A stretch of DNA of 53,356 bases, from positions 1 through 53,356 of the forward strand of contig JBFWVT010000034.1 of NCBI GenBank assembly GCA_050246595.1, read 5' to 3'. Position numbers and translations under genes: made by a program. This document shows, one piece after another, positions 33,038 to 41,782 of this stretch. This stretch comes from DATARH01 sp050246595 (GTDB lineage: Bacteria > Pseudomonadota > Alphaproteobacteria > ATCC43930 > CGMCC-115725). The notes below the pieces were generated by a model that worked only from the letters and a program-made list of their open reading frames with translations, made no database searches and was not told where the DNA came from. The first letter of the stretch is position 1, and each line of letters starts with the position of its first letter.

Positions 33038-33445
33038 ATGGCAGATCCCGCATTGCTCGCGCCGCGCGCCAATGAACTTGCCGGCAATGCCGAGGCGCTC
33101 GCGCGTAATCTCGAAGAACTGTCGCGACAGCTCGCTTTCGCGGCCGAGCCGGTCGTGCACGGCGCTTCGCCGTTCATTTTCCAGCTGACCGTGTTCGTGC
33201 TTGCTGTTTTTGTCGGGTATTACGTCGTCTGGCGTGTCACCCCGGCGCTGCATTCGCCGCTGATGAGCGTGACCAACGCGGTGTCGAGCGTCATCATCGT
33301 CGGCGCGATGATCGCGGCCGGTCCGGCCGAGTTCGGCCTCGCCAAGTTCATGGGTTTCATTGCGGTGACCTTGGCGGCGGTCAACATCTTCGGCGGGTTT
33401 ATCGTGACCCAGCGTATGCTGCAGATGTTCCAGCGCAAACGATAA
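33038..33445 (+). CDS. pntAB: NAD(P) transhydrogenase, alpha-2 subunit (membrane)
   Basis: A 135-residue subunit with an amphipathic N-terminal helix and three or four membrane helices (FIFQLTVFVLAVFVGYYVVW; SSVIIVGAMIAAGPAEF; FIAVTLAAVNIFGGFIVTQR), ending in a short basic tail. It is 26 bp after pntAA with GGAG upstream and supplies the first part of the proton channel (domain II). Confidence 0.93.
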   Translation: MADPALLAPRANELAGNAEALARNLEELSRQLAFAAEPVVHGASPFIFQLTVFVLAVFVGYYVVWRVTPALHSPLMSVTNAVSSVIIVGAMIAAGPAEFGLAKFMGFIAVTLAAVNIFGGFIVTQRMLQMFQRKR

Positions 33446-33762
33446 CGGGTACTGGGGACTTTGCCCAAAAAGTGGGCACGATTGCGGGCAGAGCGGATGT
33501 CGCCGGCAATTTCGCCAAATTCATCGGCTATTGTTGGTACTTCGGAGTGGCGTTCGGGATGCCGGGAACCTGGAGTTGAAATGAACGAATACAACGGGTT
33601 GCTGGCTGCAGATTTGCTGCAGAACCGGTTGGGCGCTGGGCAGCGCCCAACCGTCGATTGTGCTTTTTCCGCCGACGGTCTGTCGTCGCATCAATCCCGC
33701 AACCGCAAGCGGCCTCGCCACGATACCGGCTTTTTCGGCATAGCCGGCGCCGAGATCGAGCG
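33446..33762. other. Intergenic 317 bp splitting the pnt operon; contains a hairpin
   Basis: No recognised gene. A perfect 11-bp stem lies at 33627-33652 (arm GGTTGGGCGCT, 4-nt loop), with a short T-run 13 bp later (around 33662). A short frame from ATG 33581 behind GGAG overlaps the pntB start and has no visible homology. The gap is unusually long for this operon, so the hairpin may attenuate or process the transcript. Confidence 0.5.
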
Positions 33763-35154
33763 ATGAGCGAGAACCTCTCGGCGTTCCTGTATCTGGTCGC
33801 CTCGATCTGCTTCATCATGGCGCTGCGCGGTCTGTCCTCGCCGGAAACGGCGCGGGGCGGCAATCTGTACGGCATCGCCGGCATGGCGATCGCCATCCTG
33901 ACGACGTTCTTCACGCCGCACGTGATCAGCCCCTGGCTGATCCTGCTCGGCATCCTGATCGGCGGCGCGATCGGGACCTATATCGCCTGGCGCATTCAGA
34001 TGACGGCGCTGCCGCAGCTGGTCGCCGGTTTTCACAGTCTGGTGGGTCTCGCCGCGGTCTGCGTCGCGATCGCCGCCTTTGTCGCGCCGGAAGCCTACGG
34101 CATCGGCATTCGCGGCGCGATCCACGGGTCGAGCCTCGCCGAGCTGGCGATCGGGCTGACTATCGGCGCGATCACCTTCACCGGCTCGATCGTCGCTTTT
34201 GCGAAGCTGCAAGGTCTTGTTTCCGGACGACCGCTGACTTTTCCATTCCAGCATCCGCTCAACGCCGCGCTGGGTCTGCTGCTGATCGCGCTGATCGTGA
34301 TTTTTGTGCTCGGCGAGTCGCCGATCACCTTCACACTGCTGATCCTGCTGTCGCTGCTGTTTGGATTTCTGCTGATCGTGCCGATCGGCGGGGCGGACAT
34401 GCCGGTCGTGATCTCGATGCTGAATTCGTATTCGGGCTGGGCGGCGTGCGGCATCGGGTTCACGCTCGGGAACAGCCTCTTGATCATTACCGGCGCGCTG
34501 GTCGGCTCGTCGGGCGCGATCCTCAGCTATGTCATGTGCAAAGGGATGAACCGCTCGATCTTCAACGTCATCCTCGGCGGGTTTGGCGGCGAAGGGACGG
34601 CGGCGGGTGGCCCCGGCCCCGGCGACCGGGCGGTCAAGTCGGGCAGCGCCGAGGACGCGGCGTTCATCATGAAAAACGCCGGGTCGGTAATCATCGTACC
34701 GGGCTACGGGATGGCGGTGGCGCAGGCGCAGCATGCGCTGCGCGAAATGGCCGATATCATGAAGCGCGAGGGCGTCAAGGTCAGCTACGCGATCCACCCG
34801 GTCGCGGGGCGCATGCCGGGGCATATGAACGTGCTGCTGGCCGAGGCCAATGTGCCCTATGACGAGGTCTTCGAACTCGAAGAGATCAACCGCGACTTTC
34901 CCTCGACCGATGTCGCCTTTGTCATCGGGGCAAACGACGTGACAAACCCGGCCGCGAAGACCGATCCATCGTCGCCGATCTACGGCATGCCGATACTCGA
35001 TGTCGAGCGCGCCCGGACCGTGCTGTTTGTCAAGCGCTCGATGGCCTCGGGTTATGCCGGGGTCGAGAACGAGCTGTTCTATCGCGACAACACGATGATG
35101 CTGTTCGGCGACGCCAAGAAGATGTGCGAGGACATCGTCAAGGCGCTGGATTGA
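33763..35154 (+). CDS. pntB: NAD(P) transhydrogenase, beta subunit
   Basis: The subunit has 463 residues from ATG 33763. Eight or nine membrane helices (to about residue 270) complete domain II, followed by the NADP(H)-binding domain III with VIIVPGYGMAVAQAQHALRE, the variant dinucleotide fingerprint, and AGRMPGHMNVLLAEA, VIGANDVTNPAA and VLFVKRSM. All parts of a functional enzyme are therefore present across the three genes. Confidence 0.95.
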   Translation: MSENLSAFLYLVASICFIMALRGLSSPETARGGNLYGIAGMAIAILTTFFTPHVISPWLILLGILIGGAIGTYIAWRIQMTALPQLVAGFHSLVGLAAVCVAIAAFVAPEAYGIGIRGAIHGSSLAELAIGLTIGAITFTGSIVAFAKLQGLVSGRPLTFPFQHPLNAALGLLLIALIVIFVLGESPITFTLLILLSLLFGFLLIVPIGGADMPVVISMLNSYSGWAACGIGFTLGNSLLIITGALVGSSGAILSYVMCKGMNRSIFNVILGGFGGEGTAAGGPGPGDRAVKSGSAEDAAFIMKNAGSVIIVPGYGMAVAQAQHALREMADIMKREGVKVSYAIHPVAGRMPGHMNVLLAEANVPYDEVFELEEINRDFPSTDVAFVIGANDVTNPAAKTDPSSPIYGMPILDVERARTVLFVKRSMASGYAGVENELFYRDNTMMLFGDAKKMCEDIVKALD

Positions 35155-35179
35155 GCGGCAGCCGTCTCCGCCTGACACT

Positions 35180-35333
35180 GGGGCCTGTCGTCAAATTCAG
35201 CCTCGATCGTCGTCCCGAAGGCCGGGACCTACGTTTCGGCCGATCGTGCCGTTGCCCGGTGGAGCCCGGCCTTCGCCGGGATGACAAGGGGACAGATGAA
35301 ATCGGCCGAATTTCTCGTTTGACGACAGGCCCC
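35180..35333. repeat. MITE-like element, 154 bp with perfect 16-bp terminal inverted repeats
   Basis: The left end GGGGCCTGTCGTCAAA (35180-35195) is exactly inverted at 35318-35333. The interior is made of GC palindromes (GTCCCGAAGGCCGGGAC and CCCGGCCTTCGCCGGG) and has no coding capacity. It fills most of the gap between pntB and the 3' end of guaA, which converge. No clear target-site duplication was seen. Confidence 0.75.
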
Positions 35334-35390
35334 GGAAGAGATTCCAGGGCCGGAAGGGGCGGTGATGGATCGATGCCGGGAGCCGCGGTA

Positions 35391-36938
35391 CTACTCCCAC
35401 TCGATCGTGCCCGGCGGTTTCGACGTGATGTCGTAGACGACGCGGTTGATGCCGCGCACCTCGTTGATGATGCGGGTCGCGACCCGGCCCAATATCTCGT
35501 GCGGGAACGGGTAATAATCGGCGGTCATGCCGTCGGTCGAGGTGACGGCGCGCAGCGCGCAGGCGAAATCGTAGGAGCGCGCGTCTCCCATCACGCCGAC
35601 CGTCCGGACCGGCAGCAATACCGCAAAAGCCTGCCAGATCGCGTCGTAGAGACCGGCGAGACGGATTTCTTCGAGAAAGATCGCGTCGGCTCTGCGCAAT
35701 ATGTCGAGCCGTTCGCGCGTGACCTCGCCGGGTATCCGGATCGCCAGGCCCGGCCCCGGAAACGGGTGACGATCGACAAACTGCGCCGGCAGACCCAGTT
35801 CGCGGCCCAATTCCCGCACCTCGTCCTTGAACAAGTCGCGCAGCGGTTCGACCAGCTTCAACTTCATCCGCTCGGGCAGACCGCCGACATTGTGATGCGA
35901 CTTGATCGTGACCGACGGCCCCCCAATCGCACTGACCGACTCGATCACGTCGGGGTAGAGCGTGCCCTGCGCGAGGAATTCGGCGCCGCCGATCCTGTGC
36001 GCCTCCTCGTCGAACACGTCGATAAAGATCGCGCCGATCGTCTTGCGCTTCCGCTCCGGGTCGATGATGCCGGCGAGCTTGGCGAGAAACAGCTCGCTCG
36101 CGTCGCGATGCACGAGCGGGATGTTGTGATGACCGCGGAACAGGCGCACGACCTCTGCGGCCTCGCCCTGCCGCAACAGGCCGGTATCGACAAAGATGCA
36201 GGTCAGCCGGTCGCCGATCGCCTCGTGCAGCAACGCCGCTGCAACAGCCGAATCAACCCCGCCCGACAGACCGCAGATGACGCGGCCCTCTCCCACCCGA
36301 TCGCGTATCCGCGCGACCACCTGGGCGCGAAACGCCGTCATCGTCCAATCACCGGCGCAACCGCAGACGCGGCGGGCGAAATTGCCCAGCAGTCGGCCGC
36401 CCTGCGGTGTGTGCACGACCTCGGGGTGGAACACCACGCCGTAAAAGCGGCGTTTGTCATCGGCGATCACGGCATAGGGCGCGCCCTCACTGGAGGCCAC
36501 GGCGCGGAAGCCGGGCGGCAGCGCCTCAACCTTGTCGCCGTGGCTCATCCAGACCTGCTCACGCGCGCCCGGCGGCCAGAGATCGTCAAACAGGCGGCAA
36601 TTGTCGGTTATGTCGATAAAGGCGCGACCGAATTCCTGATGCTCGCTCAACGTGACCCGGCCGCCGAGCTGGGCGCACAGCGTCTGCATGCCGTAGCAGA
36701 TCCCGAGCACCGGCACGCCGAGCCGGAAGACGATATCGGGCGCGCGCGGGGTGTCGGCGCGGGTTACCGAGGCCGGACCGCCGGACAGGATGATCCCGCG
36801 TGGGGCGAAGTCGCGGATGCGGTCGATGGCTACCGTGTAGGGCCAGATTTCGCAATAGACGCCGTTTTCGCGCACGCGACGCGCGATCAACTGGGTGACT
36901 TGGCTGCCGAAATCGAGGATCAGGATGCGGTCGGTCAT
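35391..36938 (-). CDS. guaA: GMP synthase (glutamine-hydrolysing)
   Basis: The enzyme has 515 residues from ATG 36938; a start five codons earlier is possible. The glutamine amidotransferase domain has the nucleophile in LGICYGMQTL and the His-Glu pair in VFHPEVVHT. The ATP-pyrophosphatase domain has the P-loop GLSGGVDSAVAAALL, and the dimerisation domain ends in YDITSKPPGTIEWE. Converts XMP to GMP after the guaB step encoded 2 kb away. Confidence 0.96.
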   Translation of the reverse strand: MTDRILILDFGSQVTQLIARRVRENGVYCEIWPYTVAIDRIRDFAPRGIILSGGPASVTRADTPRAPDIVFRLGVPVLGICYGMQTLCAQLGGRVTLSEHQEFGRAFIDITDNCRLFDDLWPPGAREQVWMSHGDKVEALPPGFRAVASSEGAPYAVIADDKRRFYGVVFHPEVVHTPQGGRLLGNFARRVCGCAGDWTMTAFRAQVVARIRDRVGEGRVICGLSGGVDSAVAAALLHEAIGDRLTCIFVDTGLLRQGEAAEVVRLFRGHHNIPLVHRDASELFLAKLAGIIDPERKRKTIGAIFIDVFDEEAHRIGGAEFLAQGTLYPDVIESVSAIGGPSVTIKSHHNVGGLPERMKLKLVEPLRDLFKDEVRELGRELGLPAQFVDRHPFPGPGLAIRIPGEVTRERLDILRRADAIFLEEIRLAGLYDAIWQAFAVLLPVRTVGVMGDARSYDFACALRAVTSTDGMTADYYPFPHEILGRVATRIINEVRGINRVVYDITSKPPGTIEWE

Positions 36939-36960
36939 TTGCTGGCTTCGCAAAAGTAAA

Positions 36961-37063
36961 TTTACCGCAGAGGACGCAGAGGATACGCAAAGGCCGCGAA
37001 GACATCTCGACTGCTCCGAGGGCTTCGCGTCCCTCGCGTGACCATTGCGCCCTTTGCGTTAAC
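36961..37063. repeat. Degenerate CGCAGAGG/CCTTTGCG inverted intergenic repeat
   Basis: Between guaA and rsmB, ACCGCAGAGGACGCAGAGG with CGCAAAGG is answered by CCCTTTGCGTTAA about 50 bp later, running into the rsmB stop. This resembles a widely scattered bacterial intergenic repeat with direct ACCGCAGAGG units and an inverted counterpart. The function is unknown; it could fold in RNA and affect guaA expression. Confidence 0.5.
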
Positions 37064-38390
37064 TGATTTCATTTTTGTGGCCCCTACGCTCGAACATCGC
37101 CACGAAAAACCCGTCAGTGCCGTGTCGCGCCGGGGTCAGGCGGAGATAGTCGTTCCCCGCCGGCGATTGGCCGCCGATCGTCTCCTCCCAGGCGCGCGCC
37201 ACGGGGTAGAGCGCGAAATCGGGATACGCCGCCAGAAATCCCTCGGCCTGCGCCTCGTTCTCCTGGCGCAGCAGCGAGCAGGTCACATACACGAGACGAC
37301 CGCCGGGTTTGACGAGACGCGCGGCGCTGGCGAGAATGTCGCGCTGCCGCTGCACGAGTTCGGCAAGATCCTGCGGTGTGGCGCGCCATTTGCCGTCCGG
37401 GTTGCGGCGCCAGCTGCCGATGCCGAGACACGGCGCATCGACAAAGACGCGGTCGAAACTCCCCGAATGGCGCTTGACCCATGGATCGCGCTCGGTCGAG
37501 AGGGGCCGGCGCTCGACATTGCTGATACCGGCGCGGCGCAGCCGCTGACCGGCCCGTTCGAGCCGCCACGCCGCGGCATCGCAGGCGACAATCTTGCCGC
37601 GGTTCTGCATTTGAGCGGCGAGCGCCAAGGTTTTGCCGCCGGCACCGGCGCAGAAATCGACAACCCGCATGCCGGAGCGCGCATCGGCGAGGAGAGCGGC
37701 GAGTTGCGATCCCTCGTCCTGCACCTCGACAAGCCCGTCCTTGAATGCGGCTGTCGCGGCGAGCGGCGCACGGTGCCTCAGGCGCAGTCCGAGCGGCGAC
37801 CACGGCGTCGCCTCCGCGTGAATGTGCTCGGCGGCCAGCGCGCGGCGGGCGATCTCGCGATCGGCCTTCAGCGTGTTGACGCGCAGATCGAGCGGGGCAG
37901 GGGCGTTGAGCGCCGCCATCTCGTCGTCGAGGCGGCAATCGTAGAGCGCGGCAAGATAGGGTTCGAGCCAGTCCGGCAGGTCGCAGGCAACCGCGCGCGG
38001 CATCTCCGGATGCGTCAGGGTGCGGCCGGCCAGACCGCGCGCGAGCCGCGTTTCGGCGGGTGAAAGCGCGGCGGGGCGGAAACGGCCGCCATCGAAGCTC
38101 GCGGCGACTTCTTCCGGCGGCCATTTGTCGATCAGCAGCAGCGCGGCTATGAGACGGCTGCGCGCATCGGGAGAGATCTCGCCCTTCGAGGCGCGCCCGA
38201 TCCACCAGTCGAGCACGGCACGGTGCCGCAGCACGGCGTAGACATGCGCCGCGACCTGCACCCGGTCCTTGGCGCCGATATAGCGCCGGCGCCGGAAATA
38301 ATCGGCGGCGACATCGTCGGCCGGCCGGCCGCCTTCGTCGATGGCCCCGAGGATTTCGATCGCGGCGGCAATGCGCGCTCCAGGGGTCAT
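37059..38390 (-). CDS. RsmB/NOL1-family rRNA m5C methyltransferase
   Basis: The protein has 443 residues from ATG 38390. An N-terminal NusB-like RNA-binding part is followed by LDLRVNTLKADRE, the SAM site VVDFCAGAGGKTLALAAQM and the two catalytic cysteines in VDAPCLGIGSWRRNPD and YVTCSLLRQEN. This fits 16S rRNA C5-cytosine methyltransferases (RsmB-like; the alphaproteobacterial form between guaB and guaA). The start was chosen because upstream sequence shadows the SRPBCC gene. Confidence 0.92.
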   Translation of the reverse strand: MTPGARIAAAIEILGAIDEGGRPADDVAADYFRRRRYIGAKDRVQVAAHVYAVLRHRAVLDWWIGRASKGEISPDARSRLIAALLLIDKWPPEEVAASFDGGRFRPAALSPAETRLARGLAGRTLTHPEMPRAVACDLPDWLEPYLAALYDCRLDDEMAALNAPAPLDLRVNTLKADREIARRALAAEHIHAEATPWSPLGLRLRHRAPLAATAAFKDGLVEVQDEGSQLAALLADARSGMRVVDFCAGAGGKTLALAAQMQNRGKIVACDAAAWRLERAGQRLRRAGISNVERRPLSTERDPWVKRHSGSFDRVFVDAPCLGIGSWRRNPDGKWRATPQDLAELVQRQRDILASAARLVKPGGRLVYVTCSLLRQENEAQAEGFLAAYPDFALYPVARAWEETIGGQSPAGNDYLRLTPARHGTDGFFVAMFERRGHKNEIS

Positions 38391-38433
38391 GCGCCGGCAA
38401 GTCCCATGCGGCCGGCCATCGACTCCCAACCGC

Positions 38434-38847
38434 TCAATGCGCCTCCGCGTACGCCTTGAAGTTGTCGAGGATCGCCTGCCAGCCGGCTCGCTGCATCTCG
38501 GGCGAATTCTCCTGCTCGATCTCGAAGGTCTCGGTAACCCGCGTCGCGCCGCCCTCCTCGGCAAAGGTGACCACCACCTTGCGCTCGTCGTCGAGCGTGT
38601 AAGCGAGACGCTTATCGGGCACGACCTCGTCATAGGTGCCGGCGAAGTCGAACCCCATGCTCCCGTCGCGCGCCTCCATCCGGCAGGTAAAGATGCCCCC
38701 CTTCCGCAGATCGTTTGTCGCGGTCGGCGTGTGCCAATCCTCCGAGGCACTGTTCCATTTCGTGATGTGCTCGGGCTGCGTAAAGCACTCCCAAACCTTC
38801 CGGATGGGGGCGTTCACCGTTGTCTCTACGGTAATGGTCTCCGCCAT
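38434..38847 (-). CDS. SRPBCC/AHSA1-family protein
   Basis: A 137-residue START-like cavity protein: ITVETTVNAPIRKVWECFTQ, the HITKWN strand turn and VTETFEIEQENS, ending with the long C-terminal helix GWQAILDNFKAYAEAH. ATG 38847 follows GAGGAAAAG. It interrupts the guaB-rsmB-guaA series. The family binds hydrophobic ligands or acts as Aha1-like cofactors; the role here is unknown. Confidence 0.9.
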   Translation of the reverse strand: MAETITVETTVNAPIRKVWECFTQPEHITKWNSASEDWHTPTATNDLRKGGIFTCRMEARDGSMGFDFAGTYDEVVPDKRLAYTLDDERKVVVTFAEEGGATRVTETFEIEQENSPEMQRAGWQAILDNFKAYAEAH

Positions 38848-38922
38848 GCGCTTTTCCTCAGATGACGAACCCAAATCGCGCTCCATGAGCGGGTCGGGAC
38901 CGGAGCCGGCGATGGAAACGCG

Positions 38923-40389
38923 TTACATATCTCGCCGATAGTTCGGCGCCTCGCGCAGGATCGCGACGTCATGCACGTGGCTTTCGCGCAGCCCTGCGCC
39001 GGTGATGCGGACAAAGGTGCAGTTCTTCTGCATCTCGGTGATCGTTCGGTTGCCGGTATAGCCCATCGCTGCGCGCAGGCCGCCGATCAGCTGGTGAATG
39101 ATGTTCGCGACCGGGCCTTTATGCGCGACCCGCCCCTCGACGCCCTCAGGCACCAGCTTTAGCGTGTCGGTGACTTCCTGCTGGAAATAGCGGTCGGCGG
39201 AGCCGCGCGCCATCGCGCCAACCGACCCCATGCCGCGGTAGTATTTGTAGCTGCGCCCCTGGTACAGAAAGACCTCGCCCGGGCTTTCGTCGGTGCCGGC
39301 GAACAGTGAGCCGAGCATCGCGCAATCGGCGCCGGCCGCGATCGCCTTCGCCAGATCGCCGGAAAACTTGATGCCGCCATCGGCGATAACCGGGACGCCG
39401 TGCCGGCGGCATTCCTCGACCGCATCGACGATCGCGGTGAATTGCGGCACACCGACCCCGGCAACCATCCTTGTCGTGCAGATCGATCCCGGCCCGATCC
39501 CGACCTTGACCGCGTCGGCGCCGGCTTCGATCAGCGCGCGCGCGCCCTCGGCCGTCGCGATGTTGCCGACGATCACTTGCGTGTAGTTCGACATCCGGCG
39601 GATCTCGCCGACCGTCTCGATCACCCGCGACGAATGGCCGTGTGCGGTGTCGACGACCATGATGTCGACCCCGGCGTCGAACAGCGCCTCGGCGCGCTCC
39701 AGCTCCTGGCGGCCAGTACCGGCGGCGGCGGCAACGCGCAGCCTGCCGTGTTCGTCCTTCGCCGCGTGGGGAAAGAGTTGCGCCTTCTCGATGTCCTTGA
39801 CGGTGATGAGACCGGTGCAGCGATAATCGCTGTCGACGACGAGCAGCTTCTCGATGCGGTGCTGATGCAGGAGGCGCTTCGCGTCCTCGCGCGAGACATT
39901 CTCGCGCACCGTCACCAGATCGCCGCGGGTCATCAGCTCGGCGACAGGCTGCTGCGGGTTGCTGGCGAAGCGAACGTCGCGGTTTGTCAGAATCCCGACC
40001 AGGCGGCGGCTGCCGTGCTCGACGACCGGAATCCCCGATATCCTGTGCTCGGCCATCAGCCGCAGCGCGTCGGCCAGGGTCTCGTCCGGGTGGATCGTGA
40101 CCGGGTTGACGACCATGCCGGCCTCGAATTTCTTGACCTTGCGTACTTCGGCGGCTTGGCTCTCGATCGGCATGTTGCGGTGGATGACCCCGAGACCGCC
40201 GGCCTGCGCCATCGCGATTGCGAGATTACCCTCGGTCACGGTGTCCATCGCCGCCGAGACGAGCGGGATTCCGAGCTCGATCTCGCGCGTGATGCGCGTT
40301 CGCGTGTCGGTCTCGCCCGGCAGGATGCCCGATGCGGCAGGGACGAGCATCACGTCGTCAAAGGTCAGCGCCTGGCGAATTTCCATCAT
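38923..40389 (-). CDS. guaB: Inosine-5'-monophosphate dehydrogenase
   Basis: An enzyme of about 488 residues (ATG 40389 or 40386). ALTFDDVMLVP start, two CBS domains inserted at about 95-210 (with IEKLLVVDSDY and GLITVKDIEK), catalytic Cys in GIGPGSICTTRMVAGVGVPQ and the flap MGSVGAMARGS. Converts IMP to XMP with NAD+. Divergent from cspA across 304 bp. Confidence 0.96.
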   Translation of the reverse strand: MMEIRQALTFDDVMLVPAASGILPGETDTRTRITREIELGIPLVSAAMDTVTEGNLAIAMAQAGGLGVIHRNMPIESQAAEVRKVKKFEAGMVVNPVTIHPDETLADALRLMAEHRISGIPVVEHGSRRLVGILTNRDVRFASNPQQPVAELMTRGDLVTVRENVSREDAKRLLHQHRIEKLLVVDSDYRCTGLITVKDIEKAQLFPHAAKDEHGRLRVAAAAGTGRQELERAEALFDAGVDIMVVDTAHGHSSRVIETVGEIRRMSNYTQVIVGNIATAEGARALIEAGADAVKVGIGPGSICTTRMVAGVGVPQFTAIVDAVEECRRHGVPVIADGGIKFSGDLAKAIAAGADCAMLGSLFAGTDESPGEVFLYQGRSYKYYRGMGSVGAMARGSADRYFQQEVTDTLKLVPEGVEGRVAHKGPVANIIHQLIGGLRAAMGYTGNRTITEMQKNCTFVRITGAGLRESHVHDVAILREAPNYRRDM

Positions 40390-40693
40390 ACCCGTACTGT
40401 GAATTGCTCGCTTGGCATGGTCTGAATATGTAGGGTCGCCGGCAGCTCGGTCCAGTTCGGGCCGCGCCTCTCTGCATTCATTGCTCCCGATTCGACCCCG
40501 GCGGGTTGGGCTCCGTCGCGACCATGGCTTGCCGTTGGGCGGCGGCGTCCCCATCTAGTCCGGTGTCGGCTTCTCCATCGTTCGGCCTGGCTGCTCCACG
40601 CGCATCGCGCCGGACCCGCTCTCCCGTTCAGTGTTGCGGGTTGACCCCCCGTTCGCTCGGAACCGGGGCCATGTTTTCTTACGAAGGACGACG
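40390..40693. other. Divergent intergenic region guaB/cspA (304 bp)
   Basis: It holds both promoters and the long leader expected for a cold-shock mRNA. No open frame with family resemblance was seen and promoter elements could not be fixed with confidence. AAGGACG at about 40684-40690 is the cspA ribosome site. Confidence 0.5.
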
Positions 40694-40900
40694 ATGAGCA
40701 TCGGAACCGTAAAGTGGTTCAACGCCCAAAAAGGCTACGGCTTCATACAACCCGAGGACGGCTCGAAGGACGTGTTTGTGCACATTTCCGCGGTCGAGCG
40801 CTCCGGCCTGGGCAATCTGCACGAAGGGCAGAAGATCAGCTTTGAGGTGCAGCGCGGCCAGCAGGGCAAGAATTCGGCGGTCAATTTGCAGCAGGCATAG
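40694..40900 (+). CDS. cspA: Cold-shock protein (CspA family)
   Basis: A 68-residue single-OB-fold RNA chaperone. TVKWFNAQKGYGFIQPEDG carries RNP1 (KGYGFI) and DVFVHISAV carries RNP2, both intact. A classic intrinsic terminator follows 23 bp after the stop. The gene heads a rightward series with rpsU, but the terminator suggests partial separation. Confidence 0.95.
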   Translation: MSIGTVKWFNAQKGYGFIQPEDGSKDVFVHISAVERSGLGNLHEGQKISFEVQRGQQGKNSAVNLQQA

Positions 40901-40923
40901 ACCGGCCAGGCTGAAAGGGGATG

Positions 40924-40948
40924 GGGAGCCGGTCAGCGGCTCCCTTTT
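40924..40948 (+). terminator. Intrinsic terminator after cspA
   Basis: GGGAGCCG and CGGCTCCC form an 8-bp stem with a GTCAG loop, followed directly by TTTT. It lies between cspA and rpsU, so either cspA mRNA ends here or readthrough gives a small share of rpsU transcript. Confidence 0.85.
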
Positions 40949-41003
40949 GCATCCGGCGCGGTGGTGCGCCATACGACGAGAACGACAAAAAGGCGGGTTT
41001 GGC

Positions 41004-41207
41004 ATGCAGGTCTTCGTCCGCGATAACGACATCAATTCGGCGCTGCGGGTGCTCAAGAAGAAAATGCAGCGTGAGGGGACGTTCCGCGAGATGAAGCGGC
41101 GGCGCGCCTACGAAAAGCCGTCCGAACGCCGGGCGCGCGAGCAGGCCGAGTGCCTGCGCCGCCACCGCAAGATGCTCCGCAAACGCATGGAGCGCGAGGG
41201 ATACTGA
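41004..41207 (+). CDS. rpsU: 30S ribosomal protein S21
   Basis: A 67-residue protein: MQVFVRDNDINSALRVLKKK, then GTFREMKRRRAYEKPSERR, as in bacterial S21, ending in an Arg/Lys-rich helix. S21 binds near the anti-Shine-Dalgarno end of 16S rRNA. Longer in-frame starts only shadow cspA. Confidence 0.96.
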   Translation: MQVFVRDNDINSALRVLKKKMQREGTFREMKRRRAYEKPSERRAREQAECLRRHRKMLRKRMEREGY

Positions 41208-41219
41208 TGGGAGCCGGGC

Positions 41220-41447
41220 ATGGAGCATTCGACAAGTTCTTCTCCGCTCCCTGCCGATTATTACCGGCGGCACGCAGCTCGGGTGCGGGCATTGGCCCGC
41301 GACGCCACGACCCCGGCGATCAAGAAGCATTTGGAGGGGGTTGCGCTCGACTGCGAGCGTCTTGCCGCCCGCCTGGATGACGGCAGTTCGGCGCCGGCCG
41401 ACAATCCGTACCCCAGCCCCGACAATTCTGGGCAAAGCAAGGCGTAG
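41220..41447 (+). CDS. Small conserved-looking hypothetical protein
   Basis: A 75-residue protein 12 bp after rpsU. PADYYRRHAARVRALARDAT and KKHLEGVALDCERLAARLDD form two amphipathic helices resembling many short alphaproteobacterial proteins of the YRxxAxxxRxxA...AxxYExLA type. No catalytic motif. Function unknown; likely co-transcribed with rpsU. Confidence 0.65.
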   Translation: MEHSTSSSPLPADYYRRHAARVRALARDATTPAIKKHLEGVALDCERLAARLDDGSSAPADNPYPSPDNSGQSKA

Positions 41448-41451
41448 CGCC

Positions 41452-41685
41452 ATGGCGAGAACCCATCCCCATGCCGAAGCCAGTTACAAGGTAATCGCCT
41501 TCGAGGATGGTTCATTCGGGGTCGAGGTCAGCATCCCCGACAGCCATCCGACGATCGTCACAAGATTTGCTTCCGAAGAGGCTGCCGAATCCTGGATCGC
41601 CGGTCATCGCCGCCGCGTGCGGTCCCAGGCCGAATCGGGGTCCTGGCTGCGGGCGCAGCGAGGCCGCTCGCAGCGCTCGTCATAG
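41452..41685 (+). CDS. Small hypothetical protein (77 aa)
   Basis: From ATG 41452, four bases after the preceding stop. The core, SYKVIAFEDGSFGVEVSIPD followed by RFASEEAAESWIAGHRRRV, looks like a small beta-beta-alpha domain found in short proteins of related bacteria. The basic tail is low-complexity. Function unknown; probably the last gene of the rpsU group. Confidence 0.65.
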   Translation: MARTHPHAEASYKVIAFEDGSFGVEVSIPDSHPTIVTRFASEEAAESWIAGHRRRVRSQAESGSWLRAQRGRSQRSS

Positions 41686-41782
41686 GCTCTGCACAGCTTC
41701 CGCACGACTCGACCGGCCGACGCGACGGTTCGGCGAATGTCGTCGCGGCCGATGCTGACGCCAAGATCGGGCCGGAATATCG

